Position numbers and translations under genes: made by a program. From IMG/VR virus record IMGVR_UViG_3300021371_000047, positions 1 through 37,833 of that record: a stretch of 37,833 bases of DNA, one strand, 5' to 3'. Source of the DNA: a virus. This document shows, piece after piece, positions 1-8,965 of the stretch (within the stretch, counting starts at the first letter, position 1; each line of letters opens with the position of its first letter). The notes under the pieces are model-generated. The model was not told the origin of the DNA and did no database searches. It saw only the letters and a list, made by a program, of their open reading frames with translations.

Positions 1-373
1 GCGAAGTATGAACAACAAATTTATCTGTTTCTATAGTAGTAATAAGAGATTGTAAATTAGTATAATAAAGATGCTCTACTAAATCTGTATCGGTAGTGTT
101 TGTTGCATAGTCACCTGTAACAAAGTCATCGATTGTAAAATTTGCTGCGCCTATTTGGTGTACTCGTGAGCGTACAACATCTATATACAAATCTTCGTAT
201 TGCTGTGCTGTAATCAATGTTGATTGCGGAGCAGTTGGTTCGTGTGTATCGCTGTTACTACTTTGGCCCCACCCAGTTTGGGGTGATCCAGCAAGGCTAG
301 TTGTTAATATAGCAGATATTTGATCTTGCAAACTATTATAATTAGCCGCAGTAATTTTTATTGTTGTGGGCAT
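1..373 (-). CDS. Tandem-paralog virion structural protein, N-terminal part (cut by window edge)
   Basis: The gene reads leftward from an ATG at 371-373 and stays open to the window edge, giving 124 residues; its 3' end lies outside. The ATG directly follows the TAG stop of the upstream gene, which suggests translational coupling. The N-terminus (MPTTIKITAANYNSLQDQI) and the later motifs SRVHQIG and TDKFVVH align in order with the two genes upstream (ARIHQIG and DKFxxH in both), so this is a third tandem paralog. It is more diverged and lacks the SNRNIATA segment the other two share. No enzymatic motif is visible. A role in the virion is inferred from position in the baseplate/fibre block. Certain as a gene, unknown in exact function. 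Confidence 0.85.
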   Translation of the reverse strand, partial: MPTTIKITAANYNSLQDQISAILTTSLAGSPQTGWGQSSNSDTHEPTAPQSTLITAQQYEDLYIDVVRSRVHQIGAANFTIDDFVTGDYATNTTDTDLVEHLYYTNLQSLITTIETDKFVVHTS

Positions 374-1441
374 CTACACTCCCTCATATAGTTCAGTAAC
401 TATTTCATACACGGGCGGTGGTACTTCTACATTAAATATATTATCCTCTGCGTCATCAAAAACACCCTTAGCTCTAAAATGTCCGATTGTCGCTGTCATA
501 TTTCCTGTAACAAAGTCATCAATTTCTCCGGAGCTATCAGCATCGTCAAATTCGTACTTAAATTCTATAATTCTATCACTAAGTAGCTTTGCACTTATTG
601 TAAAATTATTTGCTGCATAAATTCCCCCAAGCGTAATACCTGCGCTTGATTTAGAAAATAATAGCTGATACTCTAGTTGATCTAAATCATTATTTCCAAC
701 TGGATACTTTATGCCATCTTCGGTACCGATTGTTTCATCATATCCAAATTTTACAATACCTGCCGAATTTAGTAAATTAGTCCAATCTCCAGATTTTGCT
801 CCTTCGGGTAACTCTAGGTCTGCTTCCATTCGTATTTCGCCACCACTATTAAAAAATGCACGGCGATGATCGTAATTATCAAATACAGCTTTTACTACAA
901 AATTAATTGTAGTATTCCACCCGTCTGTTCTTTGTGAGATAGCTGGTAATCCGGTATTGGCTAATGTTCCAGTTTCTGCTACACCTTGAGTCGAATGGCA
1001 AATAAACTTATCTAATTCTATATTATCCATTAATAACTCAAAGTCAGCAAATCCTTTAGCAAATCCTTCTGGGTCAACTGTTTCAATACCATCATTATCT
1101 ACAAAGAAACTTTCTCCATCTGCAATTACATTACTATCTTTTACTATCCTTGTATTTTTGATAATATTAGTAATTTCGCTATTGTCTAAACCGATTTGAT
1201 GTATTCTAGCTCTTAGTAAATCAACATATAGTTCATTTACGTCAGCTGCTGTTGCAATATTTCTATTACTAAGGGGGTCTGTTGAAACTTGTGAGCTAGT
1301 TTCAGCTGGTCCATAATTTCCCGTTGATTCGCTATATCCTTGCTTATACCCAAAGTCTCCACTACCGAATCCTAAAATTCTTGTGATACGTGTCTGAAGG
1401 TTATTAAACCGGTCTGCTGTAACTGTATCACCAATTGCCAT
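374..1441 (-). CDS. Tandem-paralog virion structural protein (355 aa)
   Basis: A soluble 355-residue protein without signal peptide or membrane segment. It aligns end to end with the 350-aa product upstream. Shared landmarks are SNRNIATA (about residues 58-65), ELYxDxLRARIHQIG, DKFxxH, HRRxFFNSGG, the NNFTISAK block and a C-terminal NVEVPxPxYE motif. The repeated 'HRRxFFNSGG' and 'KFGY' segments suggest a beta-rich virion component. Proteins of this kind occur in the structural cluster of marine T4-like phages, but I cannot assign a T4 gene number; gp8-like wedge or fibre-attachment roles are possible. The SD is a modest AGGACA that overlaps the end of the upstream gene. The stop is immediately followed by the ATG of the next paralog. 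Confidence 0.88.
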   Translation of the reverse strand: MAIGDTVTADRFNNLQTRITRILGFGSGDFGYKQGYSESTGNYGPAETSSQVSTDPLSNRNIATAADVNELYVDLLRARIHQIGLDNSEITNIIKNTRIVKDSNVIADGESFFVDNDGIETVDPEGFAKGFADFELLMDNIELDKFICHSTQGVAETGTLANTGLPAISQRTDGWNTTINFVVKAVFDNYDHRRAFFNSGGEIRMEADLELPEGAKSGDWTNLLNSAGIVKFGYDETIGTEDGIKYPVGNNDLDQLEYQLLFSKSSAGITLGGIYAANNFTISAKLLSDRIIEFKYEFDDADSSGEIDDFVTGNMTATIGHFRAKGVFDDAEDNIFNVEVPPPVYEIVTELYEGV

Positions 1442-1449
1442 TTACTGTC

Positions 1450-2502
1450 CTAAAAAGTTGTTATATTTTCATAATATGGAGCAGGAACCTCCACGTTTAA
1501 GTATATATCATTTTCGGAAGCAAAAGTACCTTTAGAACGGTAGTGATTTACAAAACTACGCATTGTTCCTTGCACATACTGGAAAGAATCAGCAGATACA
1601 TCATCATATACCATTCTAAATTGTATTTCTGATGCATTAATTTCTTTTGCACTTATTGTAAAATTATTACCTATGTATCTGCCTTCATCGTATTCGCCAC
1701 GGCTTTGTTTTACAAACAACGGCCCAATAAGGTTTGTTCCAGTGTACACATCGTATTGATTTGAAAGTTGATAATTTCCAATTCCTGATAGTATTGTTGG
1801 CGGAGATGTAGTGTCAGTGCTTGTAGATTCACAATAATTATAGCCAAACTTAATTGTTCCGGCTAATGATAATGTTTGTGCCCAATCTAAAGATTTGTTG
1901 CCAGCAGGGTTATTTAATAATGCACTTATACGCAATTGGCCGCCGCTATTAAAAAAGTGTCTGCGATGATTTGCATTTCTAAAACGCACTCGTACTTCGT
2001 GTGTTAATTTAAAATCCCAAGGTCTTACCCTAAAGAAGCTTTCGCCTGTTTCTTCTACTGCCATCGAATCATGAACAAGAAATTTATCACGCTCTACAAG
2101 ACTCATCATACGTTCAAAATCACGCATACCTAATAATTCGCCATCTGGATCTTCAGATTCAACAGCTAAGTCTGAAAAGAAATTACTAGTTTCATCTGCT
2201 ATAAGGTTTAGATTAGGTGTTAGTCTAGCATTACGAACTGTGTTTGTAATTTCTTCATTTTCATAACCAATTTGATGTATTCTTGCTCGTAATATATCAG
2301 TATAAAGCTCATTAATATTTTCAGCAGTAGCAATATTTCTGTTGCTTTCGTCTAATATCGAAACTTCACTGCTTGATACACGCCCGCCATAACCGGATAT
2401 ACCTTGACCGTATCCTGACTGAGAATTACCACTGCCCAGTATAGATGACAATCTTTTTTGTAAAAGGTTAAACCTTGATGCTGTAATTATATCAGCAGCC
2501 AT
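1450..2502 (-). CDS. Tandem-paralog virion structural protein (350 aa)
   Basis: First of three adjacent paralogs in transcription order. The N-terminus (ITASRFNLLQKRLSSILG) is followed by a Gly/Ser-rich stretch, then SNRNIATA, ARIHQIG, DKFLVH, HRRHFFNSGG and a C-terminal NVEVPAPYYENI. The same blocks in the same order occur in the 355-aa neighbour, which indicates duplication and then divergence. The gene lies 9 nt after the third fibre-like gene and has a clear SD (AAGGAAAA) before the ATG, so it is probably in the same late transcription unit. No catalytic residues or membrane segments are recognisable. A virion structural role is inferred from context; the specific position in the particle is unknown. 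Confidence 0.88.
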   Translation of the reverse strand: MAADIITASRFNLLQKRLSSILGSGNSQSGYGQGISGYGGRVSSSEVSILDESNRNIATAENINELYTDILRARIHQIGYENEEITNTVRNARLTPNLNLIADETSNFFSDLAVESEDPDGELLGMRDFERMMSLVERDKFLVHDSMAVEETGESFFRVRPWDFKLTHEVRVRFRNANHRRHFFNSGGQLRISALLNNPAGNKSLDWAQTLSLAGTIKFGYNYCESTSTDTTSPPTILSGIGNYQLSNQYDVYTGTNLIGPLFVKQSRGEYDEGRYIGNNFTISAKEINASEIQFRMVYDDVSADSFQYVQGTMRSFVNHYRSKGTFASENDIYLNVEVPAPYYENITTF

Positions 2503-2511
2503 TTATTTTCC

Positions 2512-4035
2512 TTATACTTTAAGAACGCACTCTACTAGTTTTTCACCTTCATCTAAGTTTGTTTCTAGTGCTACGCCAACTAGTGCAGTAGTTTCGATAG
2601 TGCGACATACACCTTCGTTCCATGCATATACTGCTTGGCCTTTTTTGACTGGGCCATTTACTCTTACAGGCAAACGTCCTTTAAGTCCAATGTACTGTCC
2701 TTCAGCTTCGCAATTCATCATTAGTGCAGGGTCTGTTGATACTACGCCAATGCAAAGATTACTTGCTCTTGCTGGCATTAATTCATACTCTTCGTTAACT
2801 GAAACTGCAACTGCTGTTCCTGCTGGTAGTTCTGTTTCTGTTGTATATTTCTCTGCAAGGTCAGCGTAACGAGCTTGTGTTGCAGTACCAGTAATAACAT
2901 TTGCTGCCATATTACCAGCGCTGTCTCTTGATACAATCTTGTTTGCTGTAGCAGCAATTGAAGCTGACTGATAAGGCACTGTAGCATTATCGTCTACTGC
3001 TAATAATGCAGATTGGTCCGCTTCGCCTTTGAATGCAGTAGCATGTACTTCGCTAAATTTATAACTTGCATTACCTAGTGTAATGTTGTTGTTTGTAAAT
3101 GGAGCTAGTTCATTATGTTTTACAACAATTGATGTTGTTCCTGTGCCGCTTTCATTAGTTGCTTTAAATCTAATTTCACTACTGTTACCAGTTTGATTTT
3201 CAATCACTGCTTTATCGCCGTTTTCAATTGAAAGTTTTAAATCTAATTCATTACCGACTGTTAGCCCTGTGTCACTAAATGTTACTGTGTTTGAAAAACT
3301 AGGTGCTGCTGTAGTTACATAATTAGCAGCGTCAATTCCGCCTAATTTTGCAGCATTAGATGCTGTTCCGTGATATTGAAATACTCTTTCTGCAACTTCA
3401 GCACTGTTAGTAACACCGTTATCAGCGTTCATAGTCCATTTCATTGTTAAGCCTTTACGGATTCTATCAAATCCTTCTATTGGATTAACTGCATTTAACG
3501 AAAATTCATTAGAGCTAATAATATATACAATAGTATCGTCGATAATTGCTTGAATAATACTTCTTGATGTACCAGTGGTATCTTGTACTTCAGCACTAAC
3601 CATGTTTGTAACACCCGAACCAGCAACCTGTGGTCCTACAAGTACAAAGTCACCAGCGGCGTTTAGCACATATAGCTGTTGTGTACTGTTATTCCACCAA
3701 AAGTCTCCTTCTGACAATCCATTTGGTGTAACTGCATTAACTTCTGAACCACCTGTAGCTTTCCAGTACCCTACTCCTGGAGATGCATTATCTGCTGCAA
3801 CAAAATATTTAATTTTGTTTTGCGCTGTATCAAACCAAATCTGTCCTCTAATAGCTCTTGTAGGTGCATTGCCGCCTGCAAAGTTTTCAAGCAAGAAAAG
3901 TAAATTTTCGTTTTGAATTTCGCCGTAGCCTGCATAGTTTTTACCTATGAGTTTAAGGTTAGTTGTTTGATCTAACGTGCCGTCCTCTACAATCGTTAGT
4001 TGTGAGTTATCAAATCTATCTATCTGGTATGCCAT
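2512..4035 (-). CDS. Tail-fibre-like protein with shared N-terminal module and DLAEKY C-terminal domain (507 aa)
   Basis: Residues 1-150 repeat a module found in the next two genes: an LxGKxxxGYGE segment, LLENFAG, GQIWFDT, then a second half with GDFWWNN and LVGP. The middle is beta-rich, with a short 'NELDLKLSIENGDKAVIENQTG' type segment and a 'TLGNASYKFSEVHATAFKG' segment typical of phage fibres. Residues 390-507 form a compact C-terminal domain starting YADLAEKY and running through GVVSTDPALMMN and GRLPVRVNGPVKKG. That domain recurs at the ends of marine phage tail fibres and resembles, in layout, the tip/chaperone (G2-type) domains of other tailspikes. I see no proof of self-cleavage. 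A late-promoter box lies 28 nt upstream of the start. Confidence 0.85.
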   Translation of the reverse strand: MAYQIDRFDNSQLTIVEDGTLDQTTNLKLIGKNYAGYGEIQNENLLFLLENFAGGNAPTRAIRGQIWFDTAQNKIKYFVAADNASPGVGYWKATGGSEVNAVTPNGLSEGDFWWNNSTQQLYVLNAAGDFVLVGPQVAGSGVTNMVSAEVQDTTGTSRSIIQAIIDDTIVYIISSNEFSLNAVNPIEGFDRIRKGLTMKWTMNADNGVTNSAEVAERVFQYHGTASNAAKLGGIDAANYVTTAAPSFSNTVTFSDTGLTVGNELDLKLSIENGDKAVIENQTGNSSEIRFKATNESGTGTTSIVVKHNELAPFTNNNITLGNASYKFSEVHATAFKGEADQSALLAVDDNATVPYQSASIAATANKIVSRDSAGNMAANVITGTATQARYADLAEKYTTETELPAGTAVAVSVNEEYELMPARASNLCIGVVSTDPALMMNCEAEGQYIGLKGRLPVRVNGPVKKGQAVYAWNEGVCRTIETTALVGVALETNLDEGEKLVECVLKV

Positions 4036-4063
4036 ACTGGTTGTTCCTCTGGTTTATTATATA

Positions 4064-4071
4064 TATTTATC
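4064..4071 (-). promoter_or_regulatory. Late promoter box GATAAATA
   Basis: On the minus strand this reads GATAAATA, close to the T4 late -10 consensus TATAAATA. It lies in a 38-nt gap between two fibre genes, 28 nt before the ATG at 4035, with an AGAGGAAC SD between them. Inference: it opens a transcription unit for the 507-aa fibre and the tandem paralogs. Confidence 0.5.
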
Positions 4072-4073
4072 TA

Positions 4074-5960
4074 TTAATACTGTGTTGTCTGCTGGTGAAT
4101 CCATGTCGGGTTTGTTAAACCTGTATTTGGATCAAAATAATCTTCAATTTCATACTCTAACAATTGTCTATTTGGTGAAGTAAACTGGATATTACTAAAC
4201 GCAATATCTCGCACAACTGGTTGGTTTTGTGTGCCGCCTGCATCAACAGCAACGGTTGTAACATTTTTAGCACCTTCAATGTTAATAAAAACACTAGAAT
4301 AACTATATGTATGAATGTTTGCTACTTTGCCGATATTACGTGTTTCTGCAGGAAATAAATCTTGAATATATCCTGCTAGTGTAGTTAAATATTGCGCATC
4401 GGTATCCAAGCCAGTAACGTCAAATGTAAGTGTAAGAGGCGCTGTTAGAAATGAACTATCAACGTATATCTTGTTTGCTGCATCTGTGTTTAGCTCAGGT
4501 GGTAATAAATTTCTAATTTTTCTCTGTTGTACTAAATTAATATCGCCGCCGGCGCTAATGTTAATATCACTCTGAGAGTTAATATTTAACACAGTTGTCG
4601 ACGTAAATGTATTACCGTCCATGTTTAAATTATCAACATTAAGACTAACTAGGGTTCCTACTCTAACAAGATCGTCAGCAAATGTAATATTTTGCAAACT
4701 TTCGCCTGCAATTTTAGTAACACCAGCGATTGTTAATTCGCCATCTGGTTCTAAAATATCGATATTTCTGTTGAATGTCCAGCTGTTAGTGGCTTGACGC
4801 CAAACCATAGTTTTATCGCCTTGATTTGATCTTAGTTCAATACCACCGCCATCAGCAATAGTATCATCGCCTGCTAACCCTTCGGCTGTAACAGCAAGTT
4901 TAATTGATTTGTCTAAAACTTGCAATGACGTAACTTCAACGCTTAACTGTTCACCTTCAACTGTTAGGTTGCCTGTGATACGCATATCGCCTTCTAAGTC
5001 TAGTGTATATTGCGGCAATCTGCCAACATTAAATATACCTATTCTACCTTCACTAGCATCAACTCTAATAGCATCAACAATTTGGCCTTGATTAGCACCC
5101 GAGCGCACACGCAATCTTAAATCACTTGCTGTAAGACTATTTTCAATAAAAAAGTCATTACCCTGTGGGCGCATATTTACAAATGCATTATCTGGTGTTG
5201 AGAATTTTAAACCCTGTGTATTTCTTACATCTATGCTACCAAGTGTTAAACTATCTTGATCGGATCTTAAAAACTGATCAGCTGTAAGAAAGCTTCCATC
5301 TGACGTTTTAATTTTACTTGTACTTTCAGCAACACCAATAAACTGAAAGTTTTCTTTTTCATAAACATTAAATCCTTGGAATATAATACCATTGGGATTG
5401 TTGTCGTTTACTAGCTGTGCAACTTGATCTTGTAGTGTTGGAACAAATTCTGAATTACTAAACAAACCTACTTCACTGTTTGCAATAAATAATTTTATCA
5501 CAGCAACATTTGAACCTGTTGTACTTCTAATATTTTCTACAAATAATCCGCTTTTACCTTGACTAGTTGTATATCCGGGACCAATTAATAAAGGATCGCC
5601 AGTGCCATCAAAAAAGTATAGCTGGTCGTTTCTATTGTCAAACCAAAAATCACCCTCTGTTAAATCTTCAGGCTGCGTTGCTTGTACAAACGGCTCACCT
5701 GTTGATTTCCATTGTGTGCCAGTGTATAATTTTAATTTTTCGTTAGATGTATCCCACCATAACTGCCCTGTTAACGGATTACTAGGAGCAGCAGTATTTG
5801 AAAAATTTTCGAGCAATTTAATAAAGTTTTCATTAAAAACTTCACCGTAGCCTCTGTACCCTCTCCCAACTAAGGTTAAGTTAGTGCTGTTACTATCAAT
5901 TTTGCCGTCTATTAGATCTACTAATATTGTGCCGTCTGTTTTGTTTAGTTGATAGCTCAT
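4074..5960 (-). CDS. Tail-fibre-like protein with ADGGGI module (628 aa)
   Basis: The N-terminal ~150 residues repeat the shared fibre module (LVGRGYRGYGE, LLENFSN, GQLWWDT, then GDFWFDN and LIGP). Around residues 330-400 is a segment of the type NLTVEGEQLSVE, DKSIKLA, ADGGGIELR, KTMVW, NSWTFN. This chain is widespread in phage tail fibres and is the best evidence for function. A later TxxKIYVDSSFLTAPL segment leads into a C-terminal domain of about 120 residues that I do not recognise. The gene overlaps the upstream fibre gene by 4 nt (ATGA) with SD GGAGAAG, so the two are translated together. It probably assembles as a trimer in a fibre or baseplate appendage; the receptor is unknown. Confidence 0.87.
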   Translation of the reverse strand: MSYQLNKTDGTILVDLIDGKIDSNSTNLTLVGRGYRGYGEVFNENFIKLLENFSNTAAPSNPLTGQLWWDTSNEKLKLYTGTQWKSTGEPFVQATQPEDLTEGDFWFDNRNDQLYFFDGTGDPLLIGPGYTTSQGKSGLFVENIRSTTGSNVAVIKLFIANSEVGLFSNSEFVPTLQDQVAQLVNDNNPNGIIFQGFNVYEKENFQFIGVAESTSKIKTSDGSFLTADQFLRSDQDSLTLGSIDVRNTQGLKFSTPDNAFVNMRPQGNDFFIENSLTASDLRLRVRSGANQGQIVDAIRVDASEGRIGIFNVGRLPQYTLDLEGDMRITGNLTVEGEQLSVEVTSLQVLDKSIKLAVTAEGLAGDDTIADGGGIELRSNQGDKTMVWRQATNSWTFNRNIDILEPDGELTIAGVTKIAGESLQNITFADDLVRVGTLVSLNVDNLNMDGNTFTSTTVLNINSQSDINISAGGDINLVQQRKIRNLLPPELNTDAANKIYVDSSFLTAPLTLTFDVTGLDTDAQYLTTLAGYIQDLFPAETRNIGKVANIHTYSYSSVFINIEGAKNVTTVAVDAGGTQNQPVVRDIAFSNIQFTSPNRQLLEYEIEDYFDPNTGLTNPTWIHQQTTQY

Positions 5961-8323
5961 TCTGAAACTTCTCCGTAGTATATAATATAGTTCAATGATA
6001 GATATGGGTTCATTACATTAAGTGGAACGCTAAGTCCTGCAGATGTGTTTACACCGCCGGAATTTAAAATACCCTGAAAGCCTGATGTACCTGATTCAAT
6101 AGGTAACTCTACAGTATTAGGATTATTAGTTAATTCTCCTGGATTATTAGGATCTTCACCTCGCTGTGAAATAGCATAGTATTGATTGGCAGAATTAGTT
6201 AACTTATGATCGTGATCAGGTAAGTTTTTAACCCCAATTTCAGCAGCTTGATTACCTAAACTTGCTCCAACTTTATCTGCGCCAATGCCAGTAAATGCAG
6301 TACCTTGGATACTAAACGTATTTACACCATTAGCTAAAACACTTTCTACAGTAATTATTAAGTCGTGCGCAGGTGATGCTCCGCCAAAGATAATACCAGA
6401 AATTGAAATTCTATCATTTATTTCATATCCATTACCTGGATTTGTAACCTGCACTGTATATGTTCCGTTATTTGTTTGAACTGAGAACACTGCATTAGAC
6501 CCAGTACCTTGTATATTAATACCTTGTAAGTTAGTAAAACTTTGTACAGAACTTGTAACTCTATTAGCAGGTGTTCCGCCCATATTATCTACACCCAATG
6601 GCATACGTCCACGCATGTCTGGTAGTGCAAACGTTGCTGAGCCGCCGTCGCTTAATAACGTAGGATCTAAAAAGTTATGTCCTATTACTGCCCAAAGTTG
6701 GGCATATGCTGATTTATTAACAATCTCTCCGTCACAAATTAACCATCCTTCAGGAGCGGTATTGCCGCCAAATGGTAGTATTGATCCTACTGGTGTAATA
6801 GGTACTGTTTTTATAAAATCATTTTTTGTAACTCTACGTACACCAGTATTACCTGATGTTACGTTTACTAATAGTTCATCTGTTCCTGCAACGTTTGCAA
6901 TTGCATCTCTACTTGAAATGAATGTGTTCTTAATAGATATATTAAAAGTTTTTTCTTCACCAGTGCTTCCGTCGAAATCAAAACTCGGAGCTTCTACATC
7001 TCCAGATACACTAAACGTAGTAGCATTAGCAAGTTTATTTGCTTTGTCAGCTGTGCCGTTTACTGTGCCTGTAATATCACCTTCTAGCGATCCTTTAAAT
7101 TTTAAAGCATGTATTGTATCAAACATTTGTGTATCTGAACCAATGTTAAGCGACTCAGATGTAGACGGTAAAACATTACTAGCTACTGTTGTAACTCCTG
7201 TAATAGAAACATCATTACCTACATTTAAGTTTTCAGCAATGCCTACTCCGCCTGCTGTAACAATAGAACCTGAATTAATATCTGTGCTAGATGATGTATT
7301 TCCAACAACTATTACACCACTTGTCGGATCATCTGGGATCGGTGTGACCTTAACATTGCCAACGACATGTAATGCTTCATCTGGAGAAGTATTGTTTACT
7401 CCAAATGTTCCGTTACTTGCTACTGTTAATACATCATTAAATTTGTCGCCGTCTCTTAACGAAAATTTAATGTTAGATGCATTTTTACTAGCAATAAACT
7501 GTATGCTGTCTGTTTCGCCTGCTAATACTTTAATGTTTAAATGATCTTCAGATCCGATCTTAACACCATCATTAGTTTTAACACGTAATTGTTGTTCCAT
7601 AGTACCAGCTGCATCAGTTCTAATAAAATTCTCAGATGGAACATTCTGTGATCCTGTTGCTGTAGATACAACTAGAGATTTTGCCTTTTCAGCTACACCT
7701 TGGAATTTAATCGGATTATTTTCTTCGAAAGGTGTTTCGTCTCTTATATTAAGACCTTTTGATATTGCACTAAAACCATCAATTTTAGCCTTTGGAATAA
7801 AATTTTGCGAACTTAGAATAGCATAAGGCACGCCTTCAACAAACAGAGTAAATATTTCTACAGTTTCTTCTGTAGTAGAAATTATTTCTTCTTTTCTTCC
7901 GCCAGTTAGTAGACCTAGTGATGTTTCTGGTCCAATTAGTACCCATGCTGCACCAGTATAAACAAACAACTGTTGGTTAGTTGTATCGACCCATAAGTCG
8001 CCTGCTGTTGACTGTGACGCAGTTGGTCTTGCAGATGATTTAGTAAATCCACTTGCTGTTTTCCACTGTGTGCTATCATAAATTTTTAACTGGCTTTCTA
8101 ATCCGCCTGTATCGTACCATAGTTGTCCTTCGACTGGAGTAGTTGGTTCGTTAGGTGATGCAAAGTTTTCAAGCAAATGTAAAAAATTCTCTGCAACTGC
8201 TTTACCGTATCCAGTAGCTCGTTTGCCTGGAAGTTGCATACTAGTTTCAGTGTTAATTAAGTTATCTTCAACTAGTATAACACCTTTATTAGCTTCATCA
8301 CTATATCGTACTTCATATGGCAT
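5957..8323 (-). CDS. Tail-fibre protein with phage tail collar domain (788 aa)
   Basis: Residues 1-150 carry the shared fibre module (LPGKRATGYGK, LLENFASP, GQLWYDT, GDLWVDT, VLIGP). The middle has the familiar fibre phrase 'SGSIVTAGGVGIAENLNVG' and a GTADKANKLANA linker. Around residues 505-580 is a tail collar domain (Phage_Collar, as in T4 gp12 short tail fibre): GSILPFGG, APEGWLICDG, and then LPDMRGRMPLGVDN. A GNGY-type repeat follows near residue 622. The C-terminus (NPYLSLNYIIYYGE) is the usual strand after collar domains. It likely contacts the host surface. The start codon is set by a perfect AGGAGG 9 nt upstream and overlaps the stop of the 204-aa gene (TAATG). Confidence 0.92.
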   Translation of the reverse strand: MPYEVRYSDEANKGVILVEDNLINTETSMQLPGKRATGYGKAVAENFLHLLENFASPNEPTTPVEGQLWYDTGGLESQLKIYDSTQWKTASGFTKSSARPTASQSTAGDLWVDTTNQQLFVYTGAAWVLIGPETSLGLLTGGRKEEIISTTEETVEIFTLFVEGVPYAILSSQNFIPKAKIDGFSAISKGLNIRDETPFEENNPIKFQGVAEKAKSLVVSTATGSQNVPSENFIRTDAAGTMEQQLRVKTNDGVKIGSEDHLNIKVLAGETDSIQFIASKNASNIKFSLRDGDKFNDVLTVASNGTFGVNNTSPDEALHVVGNVKVTPIPDDPTSGVIVVGNTSSSTDINSGSIVTAGGVGIAENLNVGNDVSITGVTTVASNVLPSTSESLNIGSDTQMFDTIHALKFKGSLEGDITGTVNGTADKANKLANATTFSVSGDVEAPSFDFDGSTGEEKTFNISIKNTFISSRDAIANVAGTDELLVNVTSGNTGVRRVTKNDFIKTVPITPVGSILPFGGNTAPEGWLICDGEIVNKSAYAQLWAVIGHNFLDPTLLSDGGSATFALPDMRGRMPLGVDNMGGTPANRVTSSVQSFTNLQGINIQGTGSNAVFSVQTNNGTYTVQVTNPGNGYEINDRISISGIIFGGASPAHDLIITVESVLANGVNTFSIQGTAFTGIGADKVGASLGNQAAEIGVKNLPDHDHKLTNSANQYYAISQRGEDPNNPGELTNNPNTVELPIESGTSGFQGILNSGGVNTSAGLSVPLNVMNPYLSLNYIIYYGEVSE

Positions 8324-8937
8324 TATGCATTACCTCCTGAAAGACTCTGAATTCTTACCGTATAATCAATTTGGATTAGTCTATTAAGAGACTTTTGAAT
8401 AGGATGAAAAATTACGTGTGTAATTAATCTACCTAGTGCATCTGCTTCTGCTGACTTACTTCTCAATCCAAGTTCGTCAAACACAAAATTGCCATCCATA
8501 TCAGTAGCATTATCAAATGCATCTTGGCCGTTTGGTTCGCTATAATCCAATAAACAACTTACTAGAACATCAGTATAGTTTGTGCCGCTTACATGTCTTG
8601 TTTCAAGATAATTGTTGTTTGGGTTTTTATTTAACAGTCCGTCATCTACAACTACTTTTGAATAAGTTTGATTATATAAACTTGCATTAGCACCTGTTGA
8701 ATTTGGAGTCAAATAAGCAATAATACCTGTTGGGTCAACGCTTGTGCCACCATTACCGAAGCTCATTTCGTATATAAAACCTTGGCTCATATTTGCAATA
8801 CTCTCTGCCAACGCTAAACTCATGTTTTCGTAGTGTATAGCATTTCTTTTTTGTACAAAGATCTCGCCATTCGAAGGGTCATATATCTTAATATGACCTT
8901 GCACCGAAACTCCGTTTAATTCGTTTATACTATCCAT
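8323..8937 (-). CDS. Conserved virion structural protein (204 aa), function unknown
   Basis: A small soluble protein beginning with a 'VQGHIKIYDPSNGEIF' strand pair, then NAIHYENMSLALAESIAN and a glycine-rich MSFGNGGTSVDPTG. This pattern is familiar from the structural clusters of marine T4-like phages, but I know no biochemical role for it. The position between the giant structural protein and the fibre genes suggests an adaptor or small wedge component. It is the first gene after a late-promoter box 20 nt upstream, and its SD is AGGAAAC. Its stop overlaps the ATG of the collar fibre gene, so the two are coupled. No signal peptide, membrane helix or enzyme motif was seen. Confidence 0.82.
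   Translation of the reverse strand: MDSINELNGVSVQGHIKIYDPSNGEIFVQKRNAIHYENMSLALAESIANMSQGFIYEMSFGNGGTSVDPTGIIAYLTPNSTGANASLYNQTYSKVVVDDGLLNKNPNNNYLETRHVSGTNYTDVLVSCLLDYSEPNGQDAFDNATDMDGNFVFDELGLRSKSAEADALGRLITHVIFHPIQKSLNRLIQIDYTVRIQSLSGGNA
8333..8338 (-). promoter_or_regulatory. Strong Shine-Dalgarno AGGAGG before the collar fibre gene
   Basis: The minus strand reads AGGAGG at 8338-8333, 9 nt before the ATG at 8323. Another ATG at 8330-8328 is too close to the SD and out of frame. Most SDs in this block are weaker, so this gene is probably translated at a high level. Confidence 0.7.
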
Positions 8938-8957
8938 TATTTTTGTTTCCTATACTG

Positions 8958-8965
8958 TATTTATT
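8958..8965 (-). promoter_or_regulatory. Late promoter box AATAAATA
   Basis: The minus strand reads AATAAATA in the short gap after the giant gene, just overlapping its stop codon. It is 20 nt before the ATG at 8937, with SD AGGAAAC in between. It matches the core TAAATA of the other boxes in this window. Inference: late promoter for the 204-aa and fibre genes. Confidence 0.5.

Noticed and set aside
2512-2869. DLAEKY domain as a proven self-cleaving (peptidase G2) tip
   Set aside because: The layout is similar, but I cannot identify the catalytic Ser/Asp pair, so it is described only as a recurrent fibre C-terminal domain.
6615-7544. 309-codon open frame on the plus strand
   Set aside because: Lies wholly antisense inside the collar fibre gene, has no family motif and no upstream SD or promoter; its composition is that of a reverse-frame shadow of Ser/Thr/Asn-rich coding sequence.
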